NCBI GenBank assembly: GCA_003008705.1
Contig: PDUO01000075.1
Span: 101,962 to 165,961, forward strand
Reading direction: 5' to 3'
From: Pezicula radicicola
Taxonomy: Eukaryota > Ascomycota > Leotiomycetes > Helotiales > Dermateaceae
DNA length: 64,000 nucleotides
The translations under genes were made by a program, and so were the position numbers. Below, piece by piece: positions 12,519-23,391 of the stretch (position 1 is its first letter; the number at the start of each line of letters is the position of its first letter). A model generated the notes under the pieces. It was not told where the DNA came from. It saw only the letters and a list, made by a program, of their open reading frames with translations, and made no database searches.

Positions 12519-15289
12519 ATGGGACCATCACGAAAGAAACCACGCAAAAACCCTGCCAAAGAGGAAGACCCTCCTCAGACAAGTACTCAGCGGGAAGCCG
12601 AGGGGTCCTCCGCCTCCACAACAATAGATATTCCAGCCCAGCCCGACAATAACAGCACTGTAAAACCTCAGGCCGATGCCCTAACGTCTCTCAAAGAACA
12701 GCAGAATGGTAACAAGAGCGATGCAAGTTCAACTAAGGAGGTCAGTTTCAATAATCCCCAGCATATATATATATGACGTCGATAGGGCCGAGGATGTGAA
12801 CAGGTGCTCTGGTCGCTGGAAACTAGGCTGACGTTTTAACATCAGTTACGGTCAACAAAAAGCTGGTATGGCGGAACCTGGCCCCGTCTGCAAAAGTCAA
12901 CAGCTTCCACCAAGGTTGCCAGAGAGAGTATATTAGCAGGCAAGTCGAAAAACGCGACCGTGACAGCGGATTTAAGTCGATTCGACCCTCCAAGGAAGTT
13001 ATCTACAACTTCGTCGAGACCGCCATCTATGTATCTCGGGAAAAGTAAGGAAACGTCTTCGACGTCCGATATCACGATGGGTGGTACTTTCGAGTCGAGT
13101 AAAGCAGCAGAGTTGGAGAGCAAGTCGGAGAGCAAGTTGAATATAAATCATATACCGAAGGAAGACACCGAGGAAGTTCCAACGCAGGCGCCTGACTTGG
13201 AAGTCCCTACCACAACCAAAACAGATACAATTACGGTAGAAAGGCCCGCTACAGCATCAGGCTGGTTAGGGTGGCTCGGTCGGCCAGATGGATACAAACC
13301 AGTAAATAAAAGTGAAGATGCACAAGCCTTAAATCCACCAGAGCCGGTTCCTGCTGCCGAAGAACCAAGTGCCCAACCACAGCCAATACCTGCCGACTCA
13401 TCCTCGACAACAGCGCTTCCAAAACAAGCTGCTGTATCAGCGCCTACAACTTCCTGGTTTGGATTCTGGTCATCAGCCGAACCGACACCTAGTGAAGTCC
13501 CCAAAGAACAAATTCCCGTCAAAATAACGGAAGACGTACCAGACGTAGCAATGACAGATGCTCCGCAAGACAAACCTACCGTTCAACCAGTGGCTGGTTC
13601 ATCTTGGGCTTTCTGGTCTTCTGCAGAAACAACCAGGAAGGACGGCAGAGCTTCAGCCGAGGGACAGCAGACGGGTGAGCTGGCTGTGACTGGTGAAGCA
13701 TCTCAGAATAAACCAGAACCTGCACAGACCAAACCTGTTAAGGAAGACAAGAAAGGTAAAGCAAATAAAAGAGGACGGCCACAGTCTGTAGAGATTGATG
13801 AAGCAACTCGAAAAGCCGCACAGTTGAGTCCCGCATCTACCAAGGCCAATACGACACCAAGCCCAGCCCCATCGAAAGCTCCCCCTCCAAATATATTGAT
13901 CCCGTCTGTGAAAAATACCTACCGTATGATGGATAACCCTTCCGTTTTAGAACAAGTTGCACGCCTACTACATCTTAGCGAACAACGGCCCGTGAAGCAT
14001 GTATTCTTGTCCAAAGAACCCCCGAAAATAAAAAAGGCTCTGGCTATTGGTATCCACGGTCTCTTCCCTGCGCCGTTATTACGGACTGTGATTGGGCAAC
14101 CTACTGGAACATCGATACGATTTGCAAACCATGCCGCTGCCGCTTTGCGAAGATGGGCTGATCAACATGGAAGTGCAACATGCGAGATCGAGAAAGTAGC
14201 TCTTGAAGGAGAAGGCAAAATAGCCGAAAGGGTTGATAATCTCTGGAAGCTATTACTAAATTGGATTGATCATGTCCGGAGTGCCGATTTCATAATGGTT
14301 GCTTGCCACTCACAGGGTGTTCCCGTAGCTTTGATGTTAGTTGCAAAGTTGATAGAATTTGGCGTCGTCACATCTGCCAGAATTGGTGTTTGTGCTATGG
14401 GTAGGTTACCTTTGACTTTGCCAGGACTCGCAGCTTGCTGACATGTGTCGATTAGCTGGTGTATCACTGGGTCCATTTGCAGATTACAAGTCAAGGTTGT
14501 TCAGTGGCTCTGCCGGAGAGCTTTTTGAATTTGCAGACCCAGAGAGCGCTGTGTCTAAAAGATACGAGGATGCCCTCCGGGTCGCGCTTAATTACGGTGT
14601 GAGAGTGACATATTGTGGTAGTATTGATGACCAGTTGATATCGATGGAGGTATGTAGCTGCAGCCCATACCCGACAACGATAACTAATTAACGTGCTTTA
14701 GTCCTCCATTTTCTCCACGGTTAGCCATCCTCATATTTATCGCACGGTCTTCATTGATGGTCGGATTCATGCTCCGGACTTGTAAGTTCCATCTTGAGTT
14801 GATATTAATATCTACCGATCTAACCAACTCCTAGTATTGCACATCTTGTTGGATTTGCTCTAAAGCTCCGCAATCTTGGAGTTTCAGATCATGGGCTTAT
14901 TCGCGAATTGTCAGCGCCCCTCGCTGGCAGTCTATACACGGGAGAGGGCCATTCAAGGTTGTATGACGATGAGAGGGTTTACGAGTAAGTTGACAACCAC
15001 TTTTGCAGAGACTACTTCTAACATGCCAAGCCTCGCTCTTGAATTTGCTCTTGAGACTACGTCAGTGGGTAATGTACCACTCCAAGTGAAGAAATACGAG
15101 ATACCGACCAATGCGAATCCCTACATTCTTCCCTGGATCATGCGTGGCTTGCTTGAGGAAGACTTTGTAAAGACAGAGCTCAACAAGGAGACAGAAGAAC
15201 TGTTGAAGCAGTTTGATGAATGGAAACCAGCAACTAAAGTCTTGAAAGATGTAAAATATCGGCTAGAGGCGGTCAGGTCAAAACTATGA
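12519..15289 (+). CDS. YML020W-like alpha/beta-hydrolase-fold protein
   Basis: Six exons (12519-12740, 12846-14400, 14456-14649, 14702-14781, 14835-14984, 15031-15289) give 819 aa. The first half is disordered, rich in Pro/Ser/Thr/Lys, with repeated Trp motifs (SWYGGTWP, SGWLGWLGRPDGY, TSWFGFWSS, SSWAFWSS). The second half is a folded domain beginning near NTYRMMDNPSVLEQVARLL, with IGIHGLFP (oxyanion-loop-like), VACHSQGVP (HSQG nucleophile-elbow-like), FIDGRIHAPDF and ELSAPLAGSLYTGEGHS. This matches the fungal YMC020W/YML020W-like family, whose biochemical role is not established. The start was chosen as the first ATG leading into MGPSRKKPRKNPAKEE. Whether it is catalytic is inference from the HSQG motif. 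Confidence 0.88.
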
Positions 15290-15765
15290 GCGGGATAATG
15301 CTCAGGGCTTATGGATTGGTGCATATGGGAGGGTGAATAAAGATCATCTGGGCAGAGGTTGACCGGCGTTTGATTGTATAGACATTAAGACATTAAGTAT
15401 GAAAGAATGATGATACCCTACACGTAGCCAAAGAGTCAGAACTTACTTCTTGCCTGAGAATCTCCCAGTTTTCGAGATGCGTTGAAGAACGGGGAGCCGC
15501 CTCTTATTTGTACTAGTGGTATTTAAGCGATTCGGCACCTGGACGAAAAGGGGAGGAGAATGTCCAGCAGCTTATGCAAGATACATGTATGGGCGCCGAG
15601 AGCCAAGCATGAGGTAAGGCTGCAATGTAGCCCACCTCCCCTCTTTGATTGCTATATCTGCTATATCTAAGGTTATCCCCACATAATCCATCCATCTACA
15701 ATCGTCATCTCTCTCGCTAAACAGAAGCAATCAATACCTTAGATTGAAAGAAAAAGAAAAAGAAA
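15290..15765. other. Intergenic region upstream of the P450
   Basis: Holds the 3' UTR of the hydrolase-like gene and the promoter/leader of the P450. A purine-rich stretch precedes the P450 ATG. No gene seen. Confidence 0.4.
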
Positions 15766-18021
15766 ATGGAATTTCTCATATCCCTAACAACAACGACAAT
15801 CACCATTGGATTAGCAAGTATAGCCATCTATCGCCTCTACCTATCACCACTCTCCCATTTCCCAGGTCCAAAACTAGCAGCTGTGACGGGATTCGTGGAG
15901 ACGTATTATGATTGTTGGAAGAGAGGTAGATATTGGGTTTATATTGAGGAGATGCATAAGAAATATGGCAATTCCCCCTCTCCTTCCTATCTACTACATT
16001 CTGGATTGAAATCCTATCCCATCATCTCTCGCCCCCAAAAAGTTATGAATCTAAAAGAAGTTCTACTAAATCATACTGGTGATAGGCCCAATAATCCGTA
16101 TCTCCCCCCACGAACTCCACGTCAACGATCCTGATTGGAACGAACCCTACAAGATCTCCTCACGCGTCGATAAATATCATTGGTATTATACCTTTGTTGG
16201 TAGTTCGGATGCTGCATTTGGTACTTCTGATCATGAGTTACATCGTGTGAGAAGGAGAAGTCAACAAGTTTATTTTACGTTGGATGCTGTTGCTTCTTTT
16301 GAGGACAATTTGTGTATTTTGATTAGGAAATTGGGAGATAGAGTTGAGGGGTTTAGGGGAACTGGGAAGACGGTTAATTTGAGTAATGCGTTTAGGAGTT
16401 TCGCTACGGATGTTGTTACTGAGTTTTGTTTTTGTAAGGTAGGTAGGTTTTGTCTCTTGGTTTTTTTTTTTGGCGGGATCGTGAGCTTTAGATGGGAAGG
16501 AGCTGATGAGATATACTTATACGCAGAGTTATAAATTGTTGGATAGTCCGGATTTTGGGGCGCCTTTTATGAAGACTATGAGAGAATTTCCGGAGATTGG
16601 GCTATGGCATCGCCATTTTGGTGTTATTTTGCATGTTATTGATCGCCTGCCGAGATGGCTAGTGGCTTTTATGAACCCAGCTGGGGTTGGTGTGGTGGAT
16701 TTCTTTGATATAAGTATGACAGATCCTATCTATCTGCTTGGTTTGTTTGACTGGATCTACTATCAACCTTACTGTTGAATAATTGAGAACCTTACGTAGC
16801 GAATATAGCAAAGAAGCTCGAGCAACTGACTTGACTTGAGTAACACACTCAGCTTGGGTTACTTACTCAAGACAGCACGTAGCTCCAGGTATTCAGAGGG
16901 ATCATGAGCTAACACGTCTTTTCAGGATATAGTCGCCAGGACAAACGCCATAGTTGCCGCCCATGACGCCAAGGGCCATCTATCCAAGGAGATAGAGAAG
17001 CCTAATATCATCCACCAAATGCTTGATTCGCCAGATCTACCATCAAAAGACAAAGCAGCTTGGCGTCTTGCACTTGAAGCACGTACATTTGTTGGAGCAG
17101 GTACCGAGACCACAGGAAATACGCTGAGCGTCACGACCTTCCATCTCCTTGCAAATCCAGAGAAGGCACAGCGGTTGAAAGATGAAGTGCGGGCAGCTCA
17201 AAGGCAGAGCAAGGTTCCATTGAGGTGCCAGGAATTGCAGCAGCTGCCATACCTAGTAAGATGCTCATGAACAATCGTTTCTTGGTATGCTGATGAATAC
17301 AGTCTGCTGTAGTACTTGAAGGCCTTCGGTAAAATATAACACTCTTGGTGAGGCTTACCTATGCCAAGCTAACAATCGCAGGGTATCATCGAGTGTAACT
17401 GGTCGCCTTCCACGCGTCAACACTCGTGAAGCCATCATGTACAAAGACCTTGTGATACCTGTCGGTGTAAGTACTCACTTGCAATCCTAAATTCCCAGAT
17501 CTCCTCTCCTGCTTCATTGCAGGATCGAACAGTTACTTGGCTATAAACTTCTGGCAGTATTGCCTTCCGGGAAGTTAACGCAAGTGCTTGAAAAGGCAAA
17601 TACTAACCCACCAATCACTAGACACCAGTCAGCACAACTCAAAAACTAATCCACGACAATCCATCCCTCTTCCCCTCCCCACGCTCCTTTCTCCCAGAGC
17701 GCTGGCTTAACCCTTCAGATCGCAAACGACTTGAAAAATACGTGCAGCCTTTTGGACGTGGCTCGCGGTCTTGCTTGGGAATTCAGTACGTTTTCCAGTC
17801 TCCACTTTTCCTTGCAGTTGAAGCTTGACGCTTGATGCTATCAGTCCTGAACAAATCTGTATAGTTTGGCCCAGGCAGAGCTATATTCGGCTCTGGCGCA
17901 ATTGTTTGGAAGGTTTAATATGATGTTGTTTGAGACAGTTGAGGAAGATATTGCACAAGGGCATGACTTCTTTTCTCCTTTCCCTGAGTCTGATCGAGGG
18001 CTGAGGGTTGTTATTGAGTAA
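15766..18021 (+). CDS. Cytochrome P450 monooxygenase (secondary-metabolism type)
   Basis: Eight exons give 498 aa: 15766-15967, 16086-16438, 16527-16713, 16933-17255, 17303-17328, 17382-17466, 17622-17785 and 17865-18021. The N-terminus is one membrane anchor ([20 protein letters not shown]) followed by the Pro-rich hinge HFPGPKLAA. The I-helix oxygen-binding motif is [12 protein letters not shown], the K-helix ExxR is EGLR, the PERF-like region is FLPERWLNP, and the heme loop is [10 protein letters not shown] with its Cys ligand. All three diagnostic motifs are intact. Overall resemblance is to fungal P450s often annotated as trichodiene-oxygenase-like; the substrate cannot be told, and no terpene cyclase or other cluster enzyme is nearby. 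Intron 1 starts with GC instead of GT, and the residues after EGLR look slightly shortened (the usual LSYG is absent). It is probably functional if the GC donor is used. Confidence 0.87.
16714..16932 (+). repeat. P450 intron 3 containing GAGTAAC-type repeat units
   Basis: This 219-nt intron is unusually long for the gene. Around 16830-16875 it carries GCAACTGACTTGACT, TGAGTAACACACTCAGC and an inverted unit GGGTTACTTACTCAAG. These resemble the 18-nt minisatellite unit at 27.4-27.8 kb. Confidence 0.5.
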
Positions 18022-18458
18022 TTGGGTGAATGAGCAGAGTATATTCATCGTAGTTTGGACTCAGTACACAGATTGGTAGCAGTGATTTGACGATCAGTTT
18101 ACACTTTTACCACATGGTATTCTTTCCGTTGAAGAACGAAAAGTAAAGGGCGAGGAATGTATGAGGTAAATTTTATGTAAGTTTCAAGAAAACAAAGCTT
18201 CCAGAAGGCTTTCGATCACGTGTGATTTGATTGTGGCGTTCCTGCAGCCGTATCGCTGATCGAACCTTAACTTTCCGGGTTGACTTCTTGAGCTGGTGAG
18301 GCGCTCTCTTTGTTCTCGAGAAAACAACCTAAGCCGCTCAAACATTGATTCTCTTTACGACAGACATAACCAGACCCACACTTCATTCCATACCTACCTA
18401 CCTATAATCACGCATTTGCGTTCTGTACCTATTACGAATTCATCCTAACTTCATCAAT
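18022..18458. promoter_or_regulatory. Intergenic region upstream of DOT1
   Basis: Carries the P450 3' UTR and the DOT1 promoter and leader. A CTACCTACCTA stretch lies at about 18391. No gene seen. Confidence 0.35.
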
Positions 18459-20034
18459 ATGAGTTTCATGACAAAGCTGAAGAAGCCTGGTATGGGGCTG
18501 AAGCCTACAGCAAACTCTAGTATTCGCATCGCCGACAAACCCAAGCCGAAACCTCTCCCGTCGAAAGAGAAGGAAGAAAGAGCACTCGCGTCGCGGCAGA
18601 GGGAGGGATCCGCGGCGGCATCAACAAAATCAAGAAAGCATGCCGCGACCCCTCCTACGAGCAATAAGGACTCCTCCGCGAGGCTGCAGGTGAAGCGCAA
18701 GGCTTCGCGCCAGATTTCGCCTTCGAGCGCTATGTTTTCAGATGATGATGAGGAGAGCGACGATGGGGCTAGCATCGATTTCGAAAAGCGGCACAAGGCC
18801 TCCTCAAGTGGCACGATGGACTTGAAGAGGAGGCTTCGTTCTAAGAAAGCTTTCAATGCAGGCGAGGGGTCATCTTTCCATATTATCCATGCAGCAGATA
18901 CTATGTGTAGCAATAGAAAGCCAGAGCATAGAATCACTGTGGAACTCCAATATCCCAATGCGTCCCAGCGAGAACGGTAGGTCCGATTATCAAGTGTAGA
19001 TAGGTACGATGCTAATTAGCTATAGGTACGAAATATTCTTAAAGACTGGCACAGACGACAATTTCAAAGACAGCTTTAAGGACATGATCAATCCATTCGA
19101 GGAGATCTTTGAGGTTGCCACCATAATCACTGATGTGTATCTGACCGAGGCGCAAGCCGTTCCTTTCAAAGATCCAGATACAGGTTACATTCGCCGGTTG
19201 GCACGAGCGAAGGGGTTGCTTAAGCACAACAGAGATGCAAAGAAAACACCAGAATTGTTAGAAGGCTTCAGAGATGCTGTGAATGCGTACAATAATGCCA
19301 TTGACAAACTGTTAAAGGATGGCGAGCAAAGTGCTCTTGCCAAAAACCTGGATGCCCGACACCATATCCCCGAGCACATGGTTCATTATATCCTTGGCCA
19401 AGTCTACGACCGAACTGTCTCACCAAAGGTTGAGTCTCTAAGTCAATACGAAAATGGGACTGACAACGTTTATGGGGAATTGAAGCCTGCTTTTGTTAGT
19501 AAGCTTCTCGCGGAGGTTGAGCTTAAATCAGAACAGGTCTTTATCGACCTAGGCTCTGGAGTTGGGAACGTGGTCATTCAGGCAGCTCTAGAGTTCGGCT
19601 GCGAAAGCTGGGGCTGTGAGATGATGCCAAATGCCTACAAACTGGCAGACGCTCAGAAAAGGGAGTTTGCCGCTCGATGTCGCCTATGGGGCCTTGCTCC
19701 TGGTAAAGCGCACCTCATAGGAGATAGCTTCTTTTCAAATACTTCTATTCATGAAGCCATGAAACGAGCGGACGTGATCCTTGTTAATAATCATGTCTTC
19801 CTCCCAGAGACGAACAGGAGCCTCATCGATCTCTTCCTCGATCTCAAAGATGGGTGCAAGATCATATCCATGAAAAACTTCGTTCCTGACAACCATGTGA
19901 CGAAGAGAAACACGGACGATCCCGTCAACATGTTCCATATCGTCCATAAAGGCTGGTATGATGCTGATAGAGTGAGTTGGGGTGGTGTTGGCGGCAATTA
20001 CTTTGTTGCCGAGAAGAGACCGCTGAGCGGGTAA
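18459..20034 (+). CDS. DOT1: Histone H3 lysine-79 methyltransferase Dot1
   Basis: Transfers methyl groups from S-adenosylmethionine to H3K79 in nucleosomes, acting in the nucleus on telomeric silencing, transcription and checkpoint control. Two exons (18459-18976, 19026-20034) give 508 aa. The N-terminal ~120 residues are basic and disordered, as in fungal Dot1, and probably contact DNA or nucleosomes. The catalytic domain contains VYGEL (motif D1), FIDLGSGVGNVV (SAM-binding motif I), WGCEMMPNAYKLA (motif II), GDSFF and the VNNHVF/LDLKDGCKIISMKNF region, ending VGGNYFVAEKRPLSG. The intron junction reads RER/YEIF. All key SAM-pocket residues appear present. Short and compact compared with the animal enzyme but normal for this group. 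Confidence 0.95.
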
Positions 20035-20224
20035 GCATAGCGTTGTATTTGCTAGCATTGAGCTGGTCTTTGGATGGATTTTGGATGTTGGGTTATTGAG
20101 ATGGTTTTGGGCATAGCGAGCGACGGTCTTGGGCAGGTGTTGAAATGTATTGTAGAAGTTTTATACGGCCTCCGGATTGTAAGTATTGGCCAGCCAGCAA
20201 TAGAAAGAAAAAAGGTTACAAGCT

Positions 20225-21152
20225 TCATTTTCCTCGTGGCGAGGCATGAAGCGTCCTGTTCATCTCGTCCGCTTGCTGGCCCTTATGAGCCATCCACCGG
20301 TCGATCAGCTCTTTGTTTTCTGCTTCAAGCCTTTTCTTTTGCTTCTCACACATATTCAACTCTAGGTCTCTTGATATTAGCTCGTCTTGTGTATCCTGGA
20401 ATCCGTCAGTATGTGCTCAAAATATGGATCGATGTTAACAAGACAGCAAAGGTGACATGATGAAATGGCCACTCTCAATTGTTTGTAAGAGCTCAAATGC
20501 TCAAACTCTGAATAGGCGATGAAGTCGAGAAGACTTTTGAAGTCGTTCAGGCCTTGGTATGGGACGGCCGTTGCTTGAGTTCAAACCACTAGAACTCAAT
20601 GGTTTGAAACACACATCTGCGTGCTATGCCTTTGGCCCACGGTGAAAGATGAAAAGTAAATAGCCACATACATGAAACACCTTTGCTTTCCCTCTAATTT
20701 CCTCGTCCTTGTCTCTGAGCCTCTGACTGAGGAGGTTACGCTCGGTGGTAAGGTCCTTTATTTGTTTGGCGTTGGACTTGTTGAGTGCCTTGGTCTTTGC
20801 CAATTCTGTTTCGGCAACCTTGACTCTGGCCTGCAATCGCCCATTCGATCGTATAGCCTCTGCAAGATCAGCTCTTAACTGAGCTGTCCCATCGTTCACA
20901 GCTGCTGGTTGTGCTGAATCTCTGGGGCTTGCTTCTGATGGGGCGTTTACGGCTTTCTCTGCTTCTAAGGCGGCAGTTCGCTCGAGTAGCTTAGTAACTT
21001 TGATAGCTTAGCTTGCAATATACGCTGGTAGATTCATATGGAAGGTACTCACATGCGTCTATCAGCTGCGGATCAAGGTGTTGGTAGCTAGCCTTCTCCC
21101 GTTCGTCGCGCTCGTGGAGGGCCTGGATGTACTCATCGCGCCATGAAGACAT
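20225..21152 (-). CDS. ATG16: Autophagy protein Atg16
   Basis: Atg16 dimerises through a coiled coil and binds Atg5-Atg12 to form the E3-like complex that lipidates Atg8 on the phagophore. Exons 21152-21053, 20997-20681 and 20395-20225 give 195 aa. The N-terminal Atg5-binding helix reads MSSWRDEYIQALHERDERE and joins through DA/FTKLLERTAALEAEK. The coiled coil includes LRADLAEAIRSNGRLQ and LTTERNLLSQRLRDKDEE, and the end has ENKELIDRWMAHKGQQADEM. The second intron is long (285 nt), and joining GKAK directly to DTQDEL skips the Leu-Leu-Glu normally found there, so either a tiny exon was missed or the boundary differs. Divergent from YPT7. Confidence 0.88.
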
Positions 21153-21600
21153 TTTCAATCACAGAGGAATGACTTCTGGATCTCCGCATCGCTGGCAGAC
21201 TCAGCCGCACTGGACTTGTTGAACGGTGAAGATTGCTAAACAGGTGTCTGATTTGAAGGAAGGAGTGGTGGTGGGGTTGTCTGCGATTGTCTACTCCGTA
21301 GCTGTTGGAGGGTCTAGAGCGCTACTGTAGCCGAGATGGGAGATTGTGCATTTTTGGTGCTTGAGGTCATTTGGATAGCTCACACAGGTCAAGCGACACA
21401 AGGCAGCTCCAGACCAATATTGTCACCGCTTCAGCCTTCAGCCACCATTACCGACTACAATCAAGTAAACAAATACTAGAGCCTTGTGCTATTAATTGTA
21501 CCACGCCTAAAACAATATTTCTCTTGTGGTCGGGGAGCACCTGACGATCGTTATCGCGCGAACTCCAGCCAACCTCTCCTCTCTACACCCTCATAAAACC
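21153..21600. promoter_or_regulatory. Divergent promoter region, ATG16 / YPT7
   Basis: A 448-bp gap between opposed start codons of two genes that both serve autophagy and vacuole fusion, so shared control is possible. I cannot name a specific site. Confidence 0.4.
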
Positions 21601-22583
21601 ATGGCTTCAAGAAAGAAGGTCCTTCTCAAGGTTCGAGCCACTTGATAGATGTACCTGCATGGACATATTGGATCATCAGCTAACGATATCACAGGTTATT
21701 ATCTTGGGCGACAGTGGTGTCGGCAAGACGAGTTTGATGAACCAATATGTACGTCCAACAGCTACCTGCCACTCCCCCCACAATCCTCGGAGAGAGAGAC
21801 TTCCACAAGGGTGCCCTTGGGGCTGATTTTATATTTTTGGGCAGGTCAACAAGAAGTTCAGCGCAAGCTACAAGGCTACGATTGGCGCGGATTTCTTGAC
21901 GAAGGAGGTTCTCGTTGATGACCGGTTGGTTACTATGCAGGTAAACTCAGCCTGTGTATAATACCGCAGAAAGTCAGCGCTAATATCCAGGAAGTTATGG
22001 GATACAGCTGGGCAGGAGAGATTCCAGTCTTTAGGAGTTGCATTCTACAGAGGTGCAGACTGCTGCGTCCTGGTCTATGATGTCAACAATTCAAAGAGTT
22101 TCGATACTCTTGATAGCTGGCGGGATGAGTTCTTAATTCAGGCTTCACCACGGGATCCTGAGAGCTTTCCATTCGTAAGTACCTACATTGGTGGTTGTTG
22201 GAATATGGAGCTAAGTTCGTCTAGGTCGTTTTGGGTAATAAGATCGACGTTGAAGAGAACAAGAGAATGGTACAAATTTTCATGAAATTATGGCAAAGGA
22301 TTGCGCTAACACTCTTCAGATCTCGTCGAAGCGTGCCATGACATTCTGTCAATCAAAAGGGAACATTCCATACTTTGAGACAAGTGCAAAAGAAGCTATC
22401 AATGTTGAGCAGGCGTTTGAAGGTGAGTAACCGTCAAGACATGTTTAGTCGGGTTTATACTAATATTACTCAGTAATTGCTAGAAACGCTCTTGCTCAGG
22501 AAGAATCAGAAGAGTTCAGTGGGGATTTCTCAGATCCGATCAATATCCACATTGAGAACGACCGAGATGGCTGCGCTTGCTAG
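21601..22583 (+). CDS. YPT7: Rab7-family GTPase Ypt7
   Basis: A vacuolar/late-endosomal Rab that recruits HOPS for homotypic vacuole and autophagosome fusion. Seven exons (21601-21630, 21695-21748, 21845-21940, 21995-22174, 22225-22269, 22320-22422, 22474-22583) give exactly 205 aa. Motifs: P-loop GDSGVGKTS, switch [10 protein letters not shown], switch [17 protein letters not shown], and ETSAKEA. The C-terminus is CAC, a dual geranylgeranylation signal. Two junctions are slightly unusual (donor GTTCGA at 21631, acceptor AAG before 21995), but they are fixed by the invariant protein sequence. Intact. Confidence 0.97.
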
Positions 22584-22783
22584 ATGGTTGATGGCATTGG
22601 TGCTTTGTGCTTTTGGCTTGCGTACTTGCTTGCGGTCTCTTCATGGAATCTCTATAGTCATCTCCGCCAGCTCTCCGTGTGACCAGGTGGGGCATACAGT
22701 GTACATAAAGGGTAATACATGGCGCTCTGGTGTCTGTCTCTTGTTTTTTCATCACAGATTGTGGAATTTTTGGTGTTTGACAG

Positions 22784-23098
22784 AATTACAAAGGAGGATG
22801 GACAATTGCTATAGAAGAAGCCTTCCCTATGGGTCAAGCGGATAATAAGAGGGCTTTGAAGTCCCGCTTGGGTGTTAGGAAGGAGATTTTTAGTCCCGAG
22901 TGGATTGAGTAAGTCGTCGCCATTTTTTTGTTCCCAGTCGCGCTCATCCTGTGCCGTACACGATTTAAATCATAGTATAACATCACATACAATTATATAT
23001 TCAACCCCACTTTCTTTCTCTCACCGTTCATCTGCAGAGCACGCAAGAGGAATCAGTTGGCTACTCCTCGGCAAGGAGTTCCTCTTTCGGGCAAGTGA
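22784..23098 (+). CDS. Small unrecognised protein, 3' exons only
   Basis: Two exons fit cleanly: 22784-22908 and 23038-23098. They encode a stretch with GGWTIAIEEAFPMGQADNK, LKSRLGVRKEIFSPEWIE, then ARKRNQLATPRQGVPLSGK and a stop. The acceptor (TTTGACAG), donor (GTAAGT) and second acceptor (CTGCAG) are good and the frame is kept, so this looks like real coding sequence. The 5' part is unresolved: a possible first exon starting at the ATG near 22588 and ending in a CAG/GTGGGG donor would start within a few bases of the YPT7 stop, which is uncomfortable. I do not recognise the family. Confidence 0.5.
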
Positions 23099-23391
23099 CA
23101 GGGCGACGGATAAGGAATTTGGGCTTGCCTTGGCGCAGCAGTCGCCGTTTTGGAAGTTGGTGTCTCGATAACGACATCTCTCCCTTGCTTCGGACCATTT
23201 TGCAGAACATCTACAGTCAAGGCGCTTCATCGAGTTCCATGTATCGCACATATCTATACTTAAGACCTCCATGACAAGATTAACAGGTTCACCTTGATCT
23301 CCCCGCCAAATCTTTGTGGTCTTTGCTCTTTAAACTTTGGTCTTTGCGATAAGGATTACCCACAACTGCTGTACTACGAGATAGGCAAACC

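Noticed and set aside
15766..18458. Secondary-metabolite gene cluster around the P450
   Set aside because: The neighbours are housekeeping genes (YML020W-like, DOT1); no synthase, cyclase, transporter or cluster regulator adjoins it.
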